Assembly (NCBI GenBank): GCA_902597555.1
Contig: CACJYE010000003.1
Location: 1 to 51,771, forward strand
From: an uncultured Pelagibacteraceae bacterium
GTDB taxonomy: Bacteria; Pseudomonadota; Alphaproteobacteria; Pelagibacterales; Pelagibacteraceae
Length of the DNA: 51,771 nucleotides
Reading direction: 5' to 3'
Below the pieces are notes generated by a model. That model ran no database searches, was not told the origin of the DNA, and saw only the letters and a program-made list of their open reading frames with translations. The position numbers and the translations under genes were made by a program. Shown in pieces: positions 8,159 through 17,281 of the stretch. Each line of letters starts with the position of its first letter. Position 1 is the first letter of the stretch.

Positions 8159-9163
8159 TTATCCCGCAATACAAGATCCAATGTTTGGTTTCATACAAAC
8201 ATCAAGACCTGTGTAAATTGCTTTAAGCGATGGATTGTCAAATTTTAACGCCTTACCATCTACTATATCTTTAAGAACATACATAGCTTTGTAGCCCATC
8301 ATATAAGGTTGTTGACCTACTTGACCATGAGTTCTTCCAGCATCTAAATCTTCCATTTGCATAGGAAGAGTATCTGCAATTACAACTGCAGTTTTCATAG
8401 AACTAATTCTATCTGCATGCTTTTCAGTAACTCTTCTGAAAGCTTTAGATACGAATTGAGGAAAACCACCAGTTGGTACAAATGCTGTTAGGTTTGGATG
8501 TTTAGCAAAGATATCTTCCATTTGCTGTACAGAAAGAGGGAAATCGTCATTCGTGTACAACGGACATCCGCTAGCTTCTGTCCATCCATTTTCACCTTTA
8601 AGAGCTGCACTAGGATAAGTTCCTGAGTCTGCTCTTCCAGCAATAGTATCTCTTATACCTGACATTCTTTCGTTGTGGTTAGCTGCTGCAGCACCGCCAG
8701 ATTGTATACAAATTTCACCACCATTAGGTTTTAACATCATAACGATTTGCGCAAGATATACACCAATGTCATAGTTTTTAGTTCCAACATAAGCTGCTCT
8801 TAAACCAGCATCTTTATTTAAAAGATCTGAGTCCCAAGTAATAATTGGAATATTTGTTCCTTTAACCGCTTTAGCCATTGCTGCTGCGTTTGATGAAGCA
8901 ACTGCAATACCATCAACTCCTTTAGCAATTAAATCTTGAACAATTTGAACCTGCTCTTGTTCTGTATGTTCACCTGGTCCAATGTATAAACATTCTATTC
9001 CACCAATTTCTTTTTCAGCAACTTTGCAACCATCTCTTGCTAAATCAAAAAACGGGTTATTCATTGCTTTTGGAACTAATGCAAAAACCTTATCAGCTGC
9101 ATATGAAATTCCAGAAATTGATACAAAAACAAATGCCAACATTGCAATTATTGTTTTTTTCAT
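8159..9163 (-). CDS. Periplasmic sugar-binding protein (LacI/RbsB fold), probably for inositol
   Basis: CUT2-type periplasmic binding protein of 334 residues with a signal peptide (1-22, ending GISYA). The mature start KVFALVPKAMNNPFFDLARD and the GVDGIAVASSN segment are typical of Peripla_BP_4 proteins. It has its own strong ribosome site (AGGAGAGAG) and is divergent from a LacI-type regulator, with palindromic operators between them. The matching permease and ATPase genes are just beyond the regulator and are co-transcribed with iolG, so inositol or a close relative is the likely ligand. This is context inference; ligand residues were not modelled. Confidence 0.88.
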   Translation of the reverse strand: MKKTIIAMLAFVFVSISGISYAADKVFALVPKAMNNPFFDLARDGCKVAEKEIGGIECLYIGPGEHTEQEQVQIVQDLIAKGVDGIAVASSNAAAMAKAVKGTNIPIITWDSDLLNKDAGLRAAYVGTKNYDIGVYLAQIVMMLKPNGGEICIQSGGAAAANHNERMSGIRDTIAGRADSGTYPSAALKGENGWTEASGCPLYTNDDFPLSVQQMEDIFAKHPNLTAFVPTGGFPQFVSKAFRRVTEKHADRISSMKTAVVIADTLPMQMEDLDAGRTHGQVGQQPYMMGYKAMYVLKDIVDGKALKFDNPSLKAIYTGLDVCMKPNIGSCIAG

Positions 9164-9232
9164 ATTTCTCTCTCCTGTTTAGTTAATTTATAAATTAAAT
9201 AGTATTTAGAATGACTCTATGTTTCAAGTAAA

Positions 9233-9284
9233 ATGATGTAATTCAACTATAAGTTGATGCATCAAATGATTGATTTTACATCAT
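9233..9284. promoter_or_regulatory. Operator region between binding-protein and LacI-type genes
   Basis: A perfect 12-bp palindrome, TTGATGCATCAA, lies at 9254-9265. It is flanked by an outer inverted repeat, ATGATGTAA at 9233-9241 and TTACATCAT at 9276-9284. The TGATG half-site recurs in the iolG-iolE intergenic region near 13149-13204. A palindrome with a central GC pair next to a LacI-family gene is a good candidate for that repressor's operator, covering both divergent promoters. Confidence 0.7.
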
Positions 9285-9303
9285 AAAATGGTACGATATA
9301 CTC

Positions 9304-10323
9304 ATGAAAACACACTGGAAAAACGTATCAATTAAGAAAATTTCTGAAGAATCTGGGTACGGTACAGCTACAGTTGATAGAGTTTTAAACAATAGAAAAG
9401 GCGTAAGTAAAAAAGCTAAAGATAAAATTTTGAAAATTTTAACCAATCTTCAAAATGGCAAAGGAAAAAATGATAAAAAAAATATTTTAGTTTGTTGTCA
9501 ATCTGGACCTTCTTACAACAAAACATTAGAGCATAGTCTAGATACCATTAATAATAATATTTATAAATTTAATTTAATTAAAAATTTTATTCCAGCTAAA
9601 GATTTTAAGCCAATTCAATTTATAAAAATTTTAAAAGAGTCTTCAAAATTTGATGGAGTGATAATAGTATCCCAAGAAGATCAAAATATTAATAATGAGC
9701 TTAGCAAGATTGTAAGTGAAGATAAACCTGTTATAACACTTACAACTGATTTACCCAATTCAAATAGGACTTCTTATATAGGCAACAATCAATCTAATGC
9801 CGGATCAACTGCTGCACATATAATTGGAAAAAATGTTGGAAAAAAATCAGGTTCTATTTTGATGGTTATGAGTATGCCATATAGGTGTCAGCAAGAAAGA
9901 GAGCTTGGTTTTAGAAAAGTATTAAGGTCAGAATTCCCAAATCTTAAAATTAAGGAAAGTGTTTTTAATTTAGACACAACTGAGGAAAGTTATAAATATG
10001 TAAAAAGGTATATCAGAGATAATGGACCTCCTTTAGGTATATACAATATTGCAGGTGGAAATTTAGGAGTGGCTAAAGCAATTAGTGAAATGAATGTAAA
10101 AGAGAATATAGTTTTTGTGGGACATGAGCTAAATAAAAATTCAAGAAATCTCTTAGAAAATAATAAAATGGATTTTGTTATTGGTCATGATGTTGAGTTA
10201 GAAATAAAAATCGCATTTGAAAAAATTTTAAATTTTAATGAAAATTCAAAAAGTCAAACTTCTTTTTTTTCAGATATATTAATTTTCAATAGATATAATT
10301 GTTTGGATAAAAAAGTTTATTAA
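9304..10323 (+). CDS. LacI-family transcriptional regulator
   Basis: DNA-binding repressor of 339 residues. The LacI helix-turn-helix and hinge occupy residues 8-45 (VSIKKISEESGYGTATVDRV, then a hinge region with KAKDKILKIL). A periplasmic-binding-protein-like effector domain follows, with ITLTTDLPNSNRTSYIGNNQ near 150. It is transcribed away from the binding-protein gene and convergent with, and directly abutting, the permease gene, so it is embedded within the importer genes. It probably controls the flanking binding-protein operon, iolG operon and iolE through TGATG-type operators, with a sugar or inositol intermediate as effector. Confidence 0.92.
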   Translation: MKTHWKNVSIKKISEESGYGTATVDRVLNNRKGVSKKAKDKILKILTNLQNGKGKNDKKNILVCCQSGPSYNKTLEHSLDTINNNIYKFNLIKNFIPAKDFKPIQFIKILKESSKFDGVIIVSQEDQNINNELSKIVSEDKPVITLTTDLPNSNRTSYIGNNQSNAGSTAAHIIGKNVGKKSGSILMVMSMPYRCQQERELGFRKVLRSEFPNLKIKESVFNLDTTEESYKYVKRYIRDNGPPLGIYNIAGGNLGVAKAISEMNVKENIVFVGHELNKNSRNLLENNKMDFVIGHDVELEIKIAFEKILNFNENSKSQTSFFSDILIFNRYNCLDKKVY

Positions 10324-11361
10324 TTAATTTTTTTTATTTTTAACTTTTTCTAACCAAACAGCACCAACGATGAACAATCCTAGGAATGTTCCTTGCCAAT
10401 AAGGATCAATTCCAGCCATTAGAAGGCTATTTCTAATTGTTTCCATCAAGGCAGCACCAATAAATGCTCCAAAAGTACCACCAACACCACCCATTAGATT
10501 TGCACCACCAATTACTGTTGCGGCAATTACTCTTAATTCATAAGTATAACCTAAAGCATTAGTCACTGAGCCCATCCATCCAACTATCATGACAGCAGAA
10601 ATTGCTGCAAATAATCCGCTGATCATGTACACTGACATTTCAATCCATCTTATATTAATTCCAGATAATTCAGCCGCCTTTTTATTACTGCCAACTGCAA
10701 AAACATGTTTACCGTATGAGGTATATTTCAATACTAAACCCATAACTATTGTAAGAAATATTAATAACCAAGTTGCGTTGGCAAGACCCAACATTGAACC
10801 TCCTCCAATTTCATAAAACATCTCATCTTTAGGTCCAAATTCATAAAACATTTTATTGTTTGAAACTACTAAAGCCAAACTTCTTGCTGCGGCCATCATT
10901 CCTAAAGTCACCACGAATGGAGAAAGTTTAAGATAAGCAATTAGATAACCATTCACCGCACCAATTAATATACCAGCAAGTAAAGCTAAAATTATTGATA
11001 CCCAAACGTAAACTCCCTCAAAGTATGAAGCTTTGGAATACCATTCTGGTAAAAACTGTGCATCCAAAAGTAAACCACATATTACTCCTGTGACACCCAT
11101 TATTGATCCAACAGATAAATCTATTCCAGCAGTAATAATTACAAATGTCATTCCAATTGCCATTATTCCTATGAATGAAAAGTTTCGTGTAATATTAAAA
11201 AGATTGTCTTTGCTAGAAAAAGCATCTTCTACAAAAAACATAATAAAACAAATCCCAAATAAAGCTATTGTTACCCAAAAAGATTGCTCAGAAACAAGTT
11301 TTTGAAATAAATTTTTTTCTGTTTTAGAGATTATTTCCTGATTAAATTTTACTGAACTCAT
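10324..11361 (-). CDS. Sugar ABC importer permease, RbsC-like (CUT2)
   Basis: Inner-membrane permease of 345 residues. It carries the CUT2 motif ITAGIDLSVGSIMGVTG (about 81-97) and the C-terminal GGVGGTFGAFIGAALMETIRN region. Its start overlaps the ATPase stop by four bases (ATGA), and the operon order is iolG, ATPase, permease. The stop codon directly abuts that of the convergent LacI-type gene with no terminator visible between them. It should form an importer with the ATPase at 11358 and the binding protein at 8159. Confidence 0.92.
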   Translation of the reverse strand: MSSVKFNQEIISKTEKNLFQKLVSEQSFWVTIALFGICFIMFFVEDAFSSKDNLFNITRNFSFIGIMAIGMTFVIITAGIDLSVGSIMGVTGVICGLLLDAQFLPEWYSKASYFEGVYVWVSIILALLAGILIGAVNGYLIAYLKLSPFVVTLGMMAAARSLALVVSNNKMFYEFGPKDEMFYEIGGGSMLGLANATWLLIFLTIVMGLVLKYTSYGKHVFAVGSNKKAAELSGINIRWIEMSVYMISGLFAAISAVMIVGWMGSVTNALGYTYELRVIAATVIGGANLMGGVGGTFGAFIGAALMETIRNSLLMAGIDPYWQGTFLGLFIVGAVWLEKVKNKKN

Positions 11362-12098
11362 ACTCTATCTATTGCCCCTGTAATTAGACCTGTTGCTTCC
11401 TCTGTAGAAGAATCTTTTATATTTTTTTCACAAACCTTTTCACCTCGTCTTAATACTACTAGCTTATCACATACTTCAAATATATCTGGCATTCTATGAC
11501 TAATTAACATGACAGCAATTCCTTGATCTTTTAATCTTTTTATAAGATCTAATACTTCAGCGACCTGTCTAACACTAATTGCTGCAGTTGGCTCATCCAT
11601 TAAAACTAATTTAGGATTTGTTAACCTTGTTCTTGCAATAGCCACAGCTTGTCTTTGTCCTCCAGACATTTGCATAACTAGATCCTTTGGTCGTGTTTCA
11701 GATTTAAGTTCCTCAAATAATTCAGAAGATTTTTTAAACATTGCTGGATAATCCAAGTATTTAAATGGCCAAATACCTTTTTGTATTTCTCTACCTAGAA
11801 ATACATTAGATGCTGCAGTCAAATGATTGCAAAGCGCTAAGTCTTGATAAACTACTTCAATACCAGATTTTCTTGCGTCTATTGGTTTTTCAAATGCCAC
11901 AGTATTATTTTCAAACTTTATTTCACCACCTGAAGGTTTAAAATTACCGGCTATAATTTTTAATAGTGTAGATTTACCAGCACCATTATCTCCCATTAAT
12001 CCTACGGTTTCAGCCTCCTTAATATCAAAACTTACTCCTATTAAAGCTTGTATAGCTCCAAAATTTTTTTCAATATTATTTAAAGAAAGAATACTCAT
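11358..12098 (-). CDS. Sugar ABC importer ATPase, single nucleotide-binding domain (FrcA-like)
   Basis: ATP-hydrolysing subunit of 246 residues. Walker A is GDNGAGKST (36-44), the signature is MSGGQRQAVAIAR, and Walker B is LVLMDEPTAA. CUT2 importers usually use a fused, roughly 500-residue RbsA with two ATPase domains; this one has a single domain and would act as a homodimer, as in FrcA-type systems. It starts one base after the iolG stop and overlaps the permease gene by four bases, so the three are tightly coupled. Confidence 0.93.
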   Translation of the reverse strand: MSILSLNNIEKNFGAIQALIGVSFDIKEAETVGLMGDNGAGKSTLLKIIAGNFKPSGGEIKFENNTVAFEKPIDARKSGIEVVYQDLALCNHLTAASNVFLGREIQKGIWPFKYLDYPAMFKKSSELFEELKSETRPKDLVMQMSGGQRQAVAIARTRLTNPKLVLMDEPTAAISVRQVAEVLDLIKRLKDQGIAVMLISHRMPDIFEVCDKLVVLRRGEKVCEKNIKDSSTEEATGLITGAIDRV

Positions 12099-12099
12099 T

Positions 12100-13101
12100 T
12101 TAGAATTTTATATCTATTACTTTGCCACTTTCAAGCGACTCATATGCTGCATTAGCAATTATTAAAGCGTTTTTGCCATCTTCAAATCCAACTAATGGTT
12201 TTGTTTTATCTTCAACACATTTTACAAACTCATTAAATTGATCTCTGTAAGCTTGCTCGTATCTTTCAATAAAAAAGAAATGTATAGGCTCTTTTTCATT
12301 TGTTGATGCACTTGTGTATCTTTCTAAAGAAGTAGGGGTTTGGTTGTTTGAAATTACCATACCTTTACTTCCAAATACTTCTAATCTTTGATCATATCCA
12401 TAAACTGCTCTTCGAGAGTTATTAATATGTATCAAAACACCTTTTTTTGATTTTAAAATAAACATTGCAGTATCTAAATCTTTTTCCTGCTGTGCATTTT
12501 TATCAAACAAAGCACCTCCAAATGCAGATATTTGAATTACAGGATCATCCCCTAAAACAAATCTAGTTAAATCAAAATCATGGATAGTCGTGTCTCTAAA
12601 GAATCCTCCAGCAGCTTTTAAATAGTCAATACCTGGAGGCTCAGGATCTCTACTTGTTATAACAACCATTTCCAACTCACCAATTTCTTTTTTTATTCTT
12701 GCTTGCTGTGCCTTTGCATGGCTGGCATCAAATCTTCTATTAAAGCCAATTTGGATAGGAACGTTTATTCCTTTTATATTTTCCATGCATTCATTTACTT
12801 TATTAATATCTAAATCAATTGGTTTTTCACAAAAAATTGCCTTTCCTGCTTTTGCTGCCATTGTAATAAATTCAGTATGAGTTGGTGTTGCAGATGCTAT
12901 AAGAATTGCATCTACATCATCTGCATTAATTGCCTCTTCTGGCGATGATGCAATTGAGCAACCTGTTGATTTTGCTACTTCTTCAGCAAATTGTGAATTA
13001 GGATCATATATATATTTTAATTTTGCTTTTGGATGTGTTGCTATAAATTTAGCATGCATTTTTCCAATTCGTCCAGCACCCATCAAAGAAAAGTTGATCA
13101 T
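12100..13101 (-). CDS. iolG: Inositol 2-dehydrogenase
   Basis: Gfo/Idh/MocA family enzyme of 333 residues that oxidises myo-inositol to 2-keto-myo-inositol with NAD, the first step of inositol catabolism. The N-terminal MGAGRIGKMHAKF binds NAD. Lys93 lies in the EKP motif, and Asp170 and His174 in RDTTIHDFD give the catalytic set seen in IolG. The divergent neighbour is iolE, the next enzyme in the pathway, which strongly supports the assignment over other Gfo/Idh activities. It heads an operon with the importer ATPase and permease. Putative operators for the nearby LacI-type regulator lie in its upstream region. Confidence 0.9.
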   Translation of the reverse strand: MINFSLMGAGRIGKMHAKFIATHPKAKLKYIYDPNSQFAEEVAKSTGCSIASSPEEAINADDVDAILIASATPTHTEFITMAAKAGKAIFCEKPIDLDINKVNECMENIKGINVPIQIGFNRRFDASHAKAQQARIKKEIGELEMVVITSRDPEPPGIDYLKAAGGFFRDTTIHDFDLTRFVLGDDPVIQISAFGGALFDKNAQQEKDLDTAMFILKSKKGVLIHINNSRRAVYGYDQRLEVFGSKGMVISNNQTPTSLERYTSASTNEKEPIHFFFIERYEQAYRDQFNEFVKCVEDKTKPLVGFEDGKNALIIANAAYESLESGKVIDIKF

Positions 13102-13130
13102 AATAATATAGAACAGAATTAAAAAATAAA

Positions 13131-13204
13131 ATCAAGAAACATTTTTTATGATGAATTAAACATCAAATGAAAATATAATTTTCTTGATGCAAATAACATC
13201 ATCA
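13131..13204. promoter_or_regulatory. Operator-like repeats between iolG and iolE
   Basis: The 138-bp divergent spacer holds TGATG/CATCA at 13149-13153 and 13161-13165, TTGATGCA at 13184-13191 with CATCATCA following from 13198, and the arms ATCAAGAAA (13131-13139) and TTTCTTGAT (13180-13188). The TTGATGCA half matches the perfect palindrome at 9254-9265, so the same regulator probably binds here. Confidence 0.6.
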
Positions 13205-13239
13205 TTTAAAAATGTTTTAATTTTTTTAATAAATTTTAT

Positions 13240-14142
13240 ATGTCAGTAAAATTAGGAATAGCACCAATTGCATGGAGTAATGATGATATGCCTGAATTGG
13301 GTGGAGACACATCACTAGAGCAGTGTTTGTCTGAAGCTAGTCAGGCTGGATTTATTGGAATTGAATCTGGCGGTAAATTTCCAAAAAAATCAGAGGAATT
13401 AATTCCTAAACTTAATGAATTTAATCTAAATCTTTGTTCAGGTTGGTATGGCGCTAATTTAAGAACAAATAGTGTGAATGAAGAAAAAAGAGTTATTCAA
13501 GATCAACTTAAACTTTTCAAAGATTGTAATTCACCTTGTATGGTTTTTGCTGAAGTTTCTGGTTCAATTCAAGGAGACCCAAATCGAAAATTATCTACAA
13601 GACCTCAAATGGATCTTGATGAGTCTAAAAAATATTATGAAAAAATTTCAGAAATGGGAAAATATCTCGAAGATGAAGGTATGCCACTTGCTTATCATCA
13701 TCATATGGGCACGATAATAGAGACTGAAGAGGATACAATAAGATTACTTGAAAACACGCATGATAGTGTAAAACTTACATTAGACACTGGCCACATGTTA
13801 TTTGCTCAGGGAGATTCTTTAAAAATATTAAATGATTTTAGCGAAAGATTAATTCATATGCATTGTAAGGATATTAGAAAAAGTGTCTTAGAAAAATCTT
13901 TAAAAGAAGACTTAAGTTTTAGAGGTGCATTTTTAGAAGGTGCATTTACAGTTCCAGGTGATGGATGCATTGATTACAAGCCGTTGTTTGACGTATTGAA
14001 AGAAAAAAATTATTCAGGATGGTTAGTTGTAGAAGCAGAACAAGACCCAGCCAAAGCAAACCCATTTGAATATGCAAAAATAGGTTACAAGTATTTAACT
14101 GAAACTTTAAATAATAGTAAAATTGATATCTATAATAACTGA
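13240..14142 (+). CDS. iolE: Myo-inosose-2 dehydratase
   Basis: TIM-barrel enzyme of the AP-endonuclease-2 superfamily, 300 residues as usual for IolE. It dehydrates 2-keto-myo-inositol to 3D-trihydroxycyclohexane-1,2-dione. The opening LGIAPIAWSNDDMPELGG and GFIGIESGGKFP are diagnostic, and probable metal ligands occur in LDTGH (181-185), HMHCKD (206-211) and VVEAEQDP (263-270). It is divergent from iolG with shared operator-like repeats. The next enzyme in the pathway, IolD, is encoded about 15 kb away at 29707. Confidence 0.93.
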   Translation: MSVKLGIAPIAWSNDDMPELGGDTSLEQCLSEASQAGFIGIESGGKFPKKSEELIPKLNEFNLNLCSGWYGANLRTNSVNEEKRVIQDQLKLFKDCNSPCMVFAEVSGSIQGDPNRKLSTRPQMDLDESKKYYEKISEMGKYLEDEGMPLAYHHHMGTIIETEEDTIRLLENTHDSVKLTLDTGHMLFAQGDSLKILNDFSERLIHMHCKDIRKSVLEKSLKEDLSFRGAFLEGAFTVPGDGCIDYKPLFDVLKEKNYSGWLVVEAEQDPAKANPFEYAKIGYKYLTETLNNSKIDIYNN

Positions 14143-14226
14143 CAGTCTATAAGTATTAGTTAGTTCACCAATCTTAGGAGCAATTCAAAGTGATTTAAAA
14201 TGAAATTTTTTAAAATTATTTCTATG

Positions 14227-15192
14227 TTATAATTTTACGATCTTAGATTTTTCTAATTTTTCATCAAAAAAATCAATAATATTTTGAATTGTCTCTTTAC
14301 CCATTCTTGTCATACATTCGTCAGTAAAAGCTGCTGTATGCGGACTTAAGTAAACTTTTTTATTTTTTAGGAGTGGATTATTTTCATCAGGAGGTTCTTT
14401 TTTAAATACATCAATACCCGCACCAAAAATTAAATTTTCATTGAGTGCCTTATCAAGATCTTCTTCATGGATAATGCCACCTCTTGCTGCATTAATAATA
14501 ATGCAAGTTTTTTTCATTGTTTTTAATAAATCATAATTAATTAAATTTTCGGTTTTGTCCGTTAGAGGCATATGGAGCGAAATAACATCCATAGTTTTTA
14601 CTGCTTCAGCTAGATCTTCTACTTTTTTTCCTCCTAATTCTTCAATTTTATCTTTGTCTACAAATGGATCATAAACAAATACATTCATTTCAAAGCCCAA
14701 ACATCTTTTTATTAGCGCCTTTCCTATTCTTCCAAAACCCATTATCAAAAAATTTTTTTTCCAAACTTCTATAGTTTTTGGTAATTTATTTCTGTCTTTA
14801 AAATTTCCGTCTCTTACTGTTTTATCAAATAAGTCTTTTCTTTTTGCAATATTTAACAAAACAAACATTACATGTTCTGCAACTGTAACAGCATTAGCGT
14901 TAGCTGTTATTGCTATTTTTATATCTTTTTCCTTTGCTTTTTTTAAATCAATATTGTCATAACCAACACCATGTCTTGAAATGATTTTTAAATTTTTTGC
15001 TCCTTCAAATGTTTCACCTGGAAGTTTTGCTATTCTTATTGATGCGCCATCACAATCTTTTAATTTTGATTTTAAATTTTCTAATGAAGTGTCGTCAGTT
15101 ACTTCAACATTAAAATTAGGGTGGTTATTTATTAATTCCATTCCTTTTTCATGGACTTTTTGAATAATTAATATCTTTTTTTTACTACCCAT
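14227..15192 (-). CDS. D-isomer-specific 2-hydroxyacid dehydrogenase (SerA-like, no ACT domain)
   Basis: NAD-dependent dehydrogenase of 321 residues interconverting 2-keto and 2-hydroxy acids. The Rossmann motif is MGFGRIGKAL, the catalytic Arg is in NAARGGIIHEEDL, the Glu in DVFKKEPP, and the His in LSPHTAAF. The C-terminal ACT domain of biosynthetic phosphoglycerate dehydrogenase is missing, so a catabolic role is more likely. It is divergent from the TRAP transporter genes, which often import 2-keto, 2-hydroxy or sugar acids, and may act on the imported substrate. Confidence 0.88.
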   Translation of the reverse strand: MGSKKKILIIQKVHEKGMELINNHPNFNVEVTDDTSLENLKSKLKDCDGASIRIAKLPGETFEGAKNLKIISRHGVGYDNIDLKKAKEKDIKIAITANANAVTVAEHVMFVLLNIAKRKDLFDKTVRDGNFKDRNKLPKTIEVWKKNFLIMGFGRIGKALIKRCLGFEMNVFVYDPFVDKDKIEELGGKKVEDLAEAVKTMDVISLHMPLTDKTENLINYDLLKTMKKTCIIINAARGGIIHEEDLDKALNENLIFGAGIDVFKKEPPDENNPLLKNKKVYLSPHTAAFTDECMTRMGKETIQNIIDFFDEKLEKSKIVKL

Positions 15193-15303
15193 AATTATAT
15201 GTCACTTTTTTAGAGAGCGTTTTTAATACGAGAATTATTCTATAAAGTAAATTACTTTTTTGATTAAAGTTGTATTTATTAAATAATTAAAATAAATTTA
15301 GCT

Positions 15304-15900
15304 GTGAATTTGACAATTAATATTCTCCTGTCTTTTTTTAATATCCTCGAGAAAATAAATACTTTTTTTTTAAGAATTGGCAGACAGTTTGCATGGATAG
15401 CAATACTTTTGATGGTGATTGTTATCTTAATACAAGTATTTTTTAGATATGTATTAAATAATGCGTTGCCATGGCCTGATGAGGTCGCAAGATTTTTGAT
15501 GTTATGGATGACAGGATTGATTGCACCCTCTGCATATAGATGGGGTGGATTTGTTTCTATTGATTTATTGGAAAGATTTTTGCCAAAACTGATCTCTACA
15601 TTATTAGCTTTATTTTTACTAATAGTATCTCTTTTTGTATTAGTTATAGGTTTAGAGTTAGGTTTCAAACATATTAACGCTGGATGGATATTTAATTCCT
15701 CTTCGATAAAGATTCCTTTTCATTTGATTGGAGGAAAAGCAGAACCAATTAAATTAGCTTGGATGTATATGTCCTTACCAGTAGGGATTATTTTTTTAAT
15801 ATCTGTGAACATAGAATTAATTTTAAGAAATATTCTTACTAATTTTACAAAGTTAGACTTACCCGAAGACTACGATAAACAAAAGCTGGAGACACAATAA
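15304..15900 (+). CDS. dctQ: TRAP transporter small membrane subunit
   Basis: DctQ-type subunit with four membrane helices, 198 residues. The region RQFAWIAILLMVIVILIQVF is helix 1, followed by the conserved WPDEVARFLMLWMTG segment that identifies the family. The start used is a GTG at 15304, as no ATG lies nearby in frame. Its TAA stop overlaps the ATG of the large subunit (TAATG at 15898-15902), giving translational coupling. It works with DctM and the periplasmic DctP in sodium-driven import of an organic acid. Confidence 0.9.
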   Translation: MNLTINILLSFFNILEKINTFFLRIGRQFAWIAILLMVIVILIQVFFRYVLNNALPWPDEVARFLMLWMTGLIAPSAYRWGGFVSIDLLERFLPKLISTLLALFLLIVSLFVLVIGLELGFKHINAGWIFNSSSIKIPFHLIGGKAEPIKLAWMYMSLPVGIIFLISVNIELILRNILTNFTKLDLPEDYDKQKLETQ

Positions 15901-17189
15901 TGTTAGTTTGGTTTCTCCCTCTTTTTTTAATATTTTTGTTAATTGGTTTACCAGTATTTTTTGGTTTGTTAGCAGCACCAGGAATTTTACTTTGGTTAAA
16001 TGATCAAGCTAGAGATGGAGCTATGCTTTATAGAAATATTTATAATGGAATAGATAGCTTCCCTTTGATGGCAATTCCATTTTTTATGTTAGCAGGGGAA
16101 TTAATGAACAGAGGAGGAATAACACATCGTCTTGTTGAGTTTAGTCAGGCAATGATGGGTCATTTAAAAGGTGGATTAGCTCATGTCAATGTGCTGACTT
16201 CAATGTTGTTTGCTGGTTTATCAGGTTCAGCTGTAGCTGACACTTCGGCAATTGGATCAATGCTTATTCCTGCAATGGAAAAACAGGGATATACAAAAAA
16301 ATTTGCAGCAGCCATTACTGCAGCTAGCTCTGTTATTGGACCCATAATTCCACCCTCAGGGATAATGATTATTTATGCGTATGTAATGGGTGAGAGTGTT
16401 GCAGCATTATTTTTAGCAGGAATTGTACCTGGTGTTTTAGTAGGAGTTAGTTTGATGGTTACAATAAAATTTATGGCTAAGAGATATAATTTTCCAGCAG
16501 TAACCGAAAAAAAAACTTGGAGCCAAAGAGGCAAGGCATCTCTTAAAGCTTTTTTTCCTTTAATGACACCAGTGATAATTTTAGGAGGTATACTTGGTGG
16601 AATTTTTACTCCAACAGAAGCATCAGCTGTTGCAGCTGCTTATGCAATGTTTATCGGCCTATTTGTTTTGAAATCATTAAAATGGAAAGATGTTCCTAAA
16701 GTTATGACAAAAGCAGCAATGGTATCGTCAGTAGTTCTTCTATTAGTAGGCGCTGCAATGGCTTTTAAAACCGTTGTAAGTTTATCACATGCACCTGAGC
16801 ATCTTGCAGCTTTTGTTTTAGGATTAACTGATAACCCTTATGTATTATTATTTCTTATAAATATTTTATTATTTGTTGTTGGAATGTTTTTAGATGCAGG
16901 TCCAGCTATAATTATTCTGGGGCCAATTCTTGGACCAGTTTTTGTTGAGCTTGGAGTTCATCCTGTACATTTTGCAATTATTATGTCTGTAAATTTAACT
17001 GTTGGTTTAGCAACCCCACCTATGGGTCTTGTGTTATTTGTTGCATCTTCTGTTTCTGGGGAAAGAGTAGAAACAATTGCAAAAGCTATATTGCCATTCT
17101 TAGCAGTAGAAGCTATAGTTATATTTTTAATAACATATTTTCCATCAATTTCTATGACGATTCCTCTGCTTACTGGATTCGCAAAATAA
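15900..17189 (+). CDS. dctM: TRAP transporter large membrane subunit
   Basis: DctM-type permease of 429 residues with about 12 membrane helices. Family hallmarks are FPLMAIPFFMLAGELMNRGG near 55-75, MLFAGLSGSAVADTSAIGSM near 101-120, and PPMGLVLFVASSVSG near 375. It is coupled to dctQ by an overlapping stop/start. The 92-base gap to dctP carries a strong ribosome site for the binding protein. Confidence 0.95.
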   Translation: MLVWFLPLFLIFLLIGLPVFFGLLAAPGILLWLNDQARDGAMLYRNIYNGIDSFPLMAIPFFMLAGELMNRGGITHRLVEFSQAMMGHLKGGLAHVNVLTSMLFAGLSGSAVADTSAIGSMLIPAMEKQGYTKKFAAAITAASSVIGPIIPPSGIMIIYAYVMGESVAALFLAGIVPGVLVGVSLMVTIKFMAKRYNFPAVTEKKTWSQRGKASLKAFFPLMTPVIILGGILGGIFTPTEASAVAAAYAMFIGLFVLKSLKWKDVPKVMTKAAMVSSVVLLLVGAAMAFKTVVSLSHAPEHLAAFVLGLTDNPYVLLFLINILLFVVGMFLDAGPAIIILGPILGPVFVELGVHPVHFAIIMSVNLTVGLATPPMGLVLFVASSVSGERVETIAKAILPFLAVEAIVIFLITYFPSISMTIPLLTGFAK

Positions 17190-17281
17190 ATTTATCAATT
17201 TTTTTTACTAGTCGATAGACTCTCGAATTCAATTTAAGTATAATTTTTGTACATAAATATTTAATGAGAGGGGAAATAATT

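Noticed and set aside
15279..15668. Minus-strand ORF of 129 codons
   Set aside because: It lies opposite dctQ, whose translation shows clear family motifs and membrane helices.
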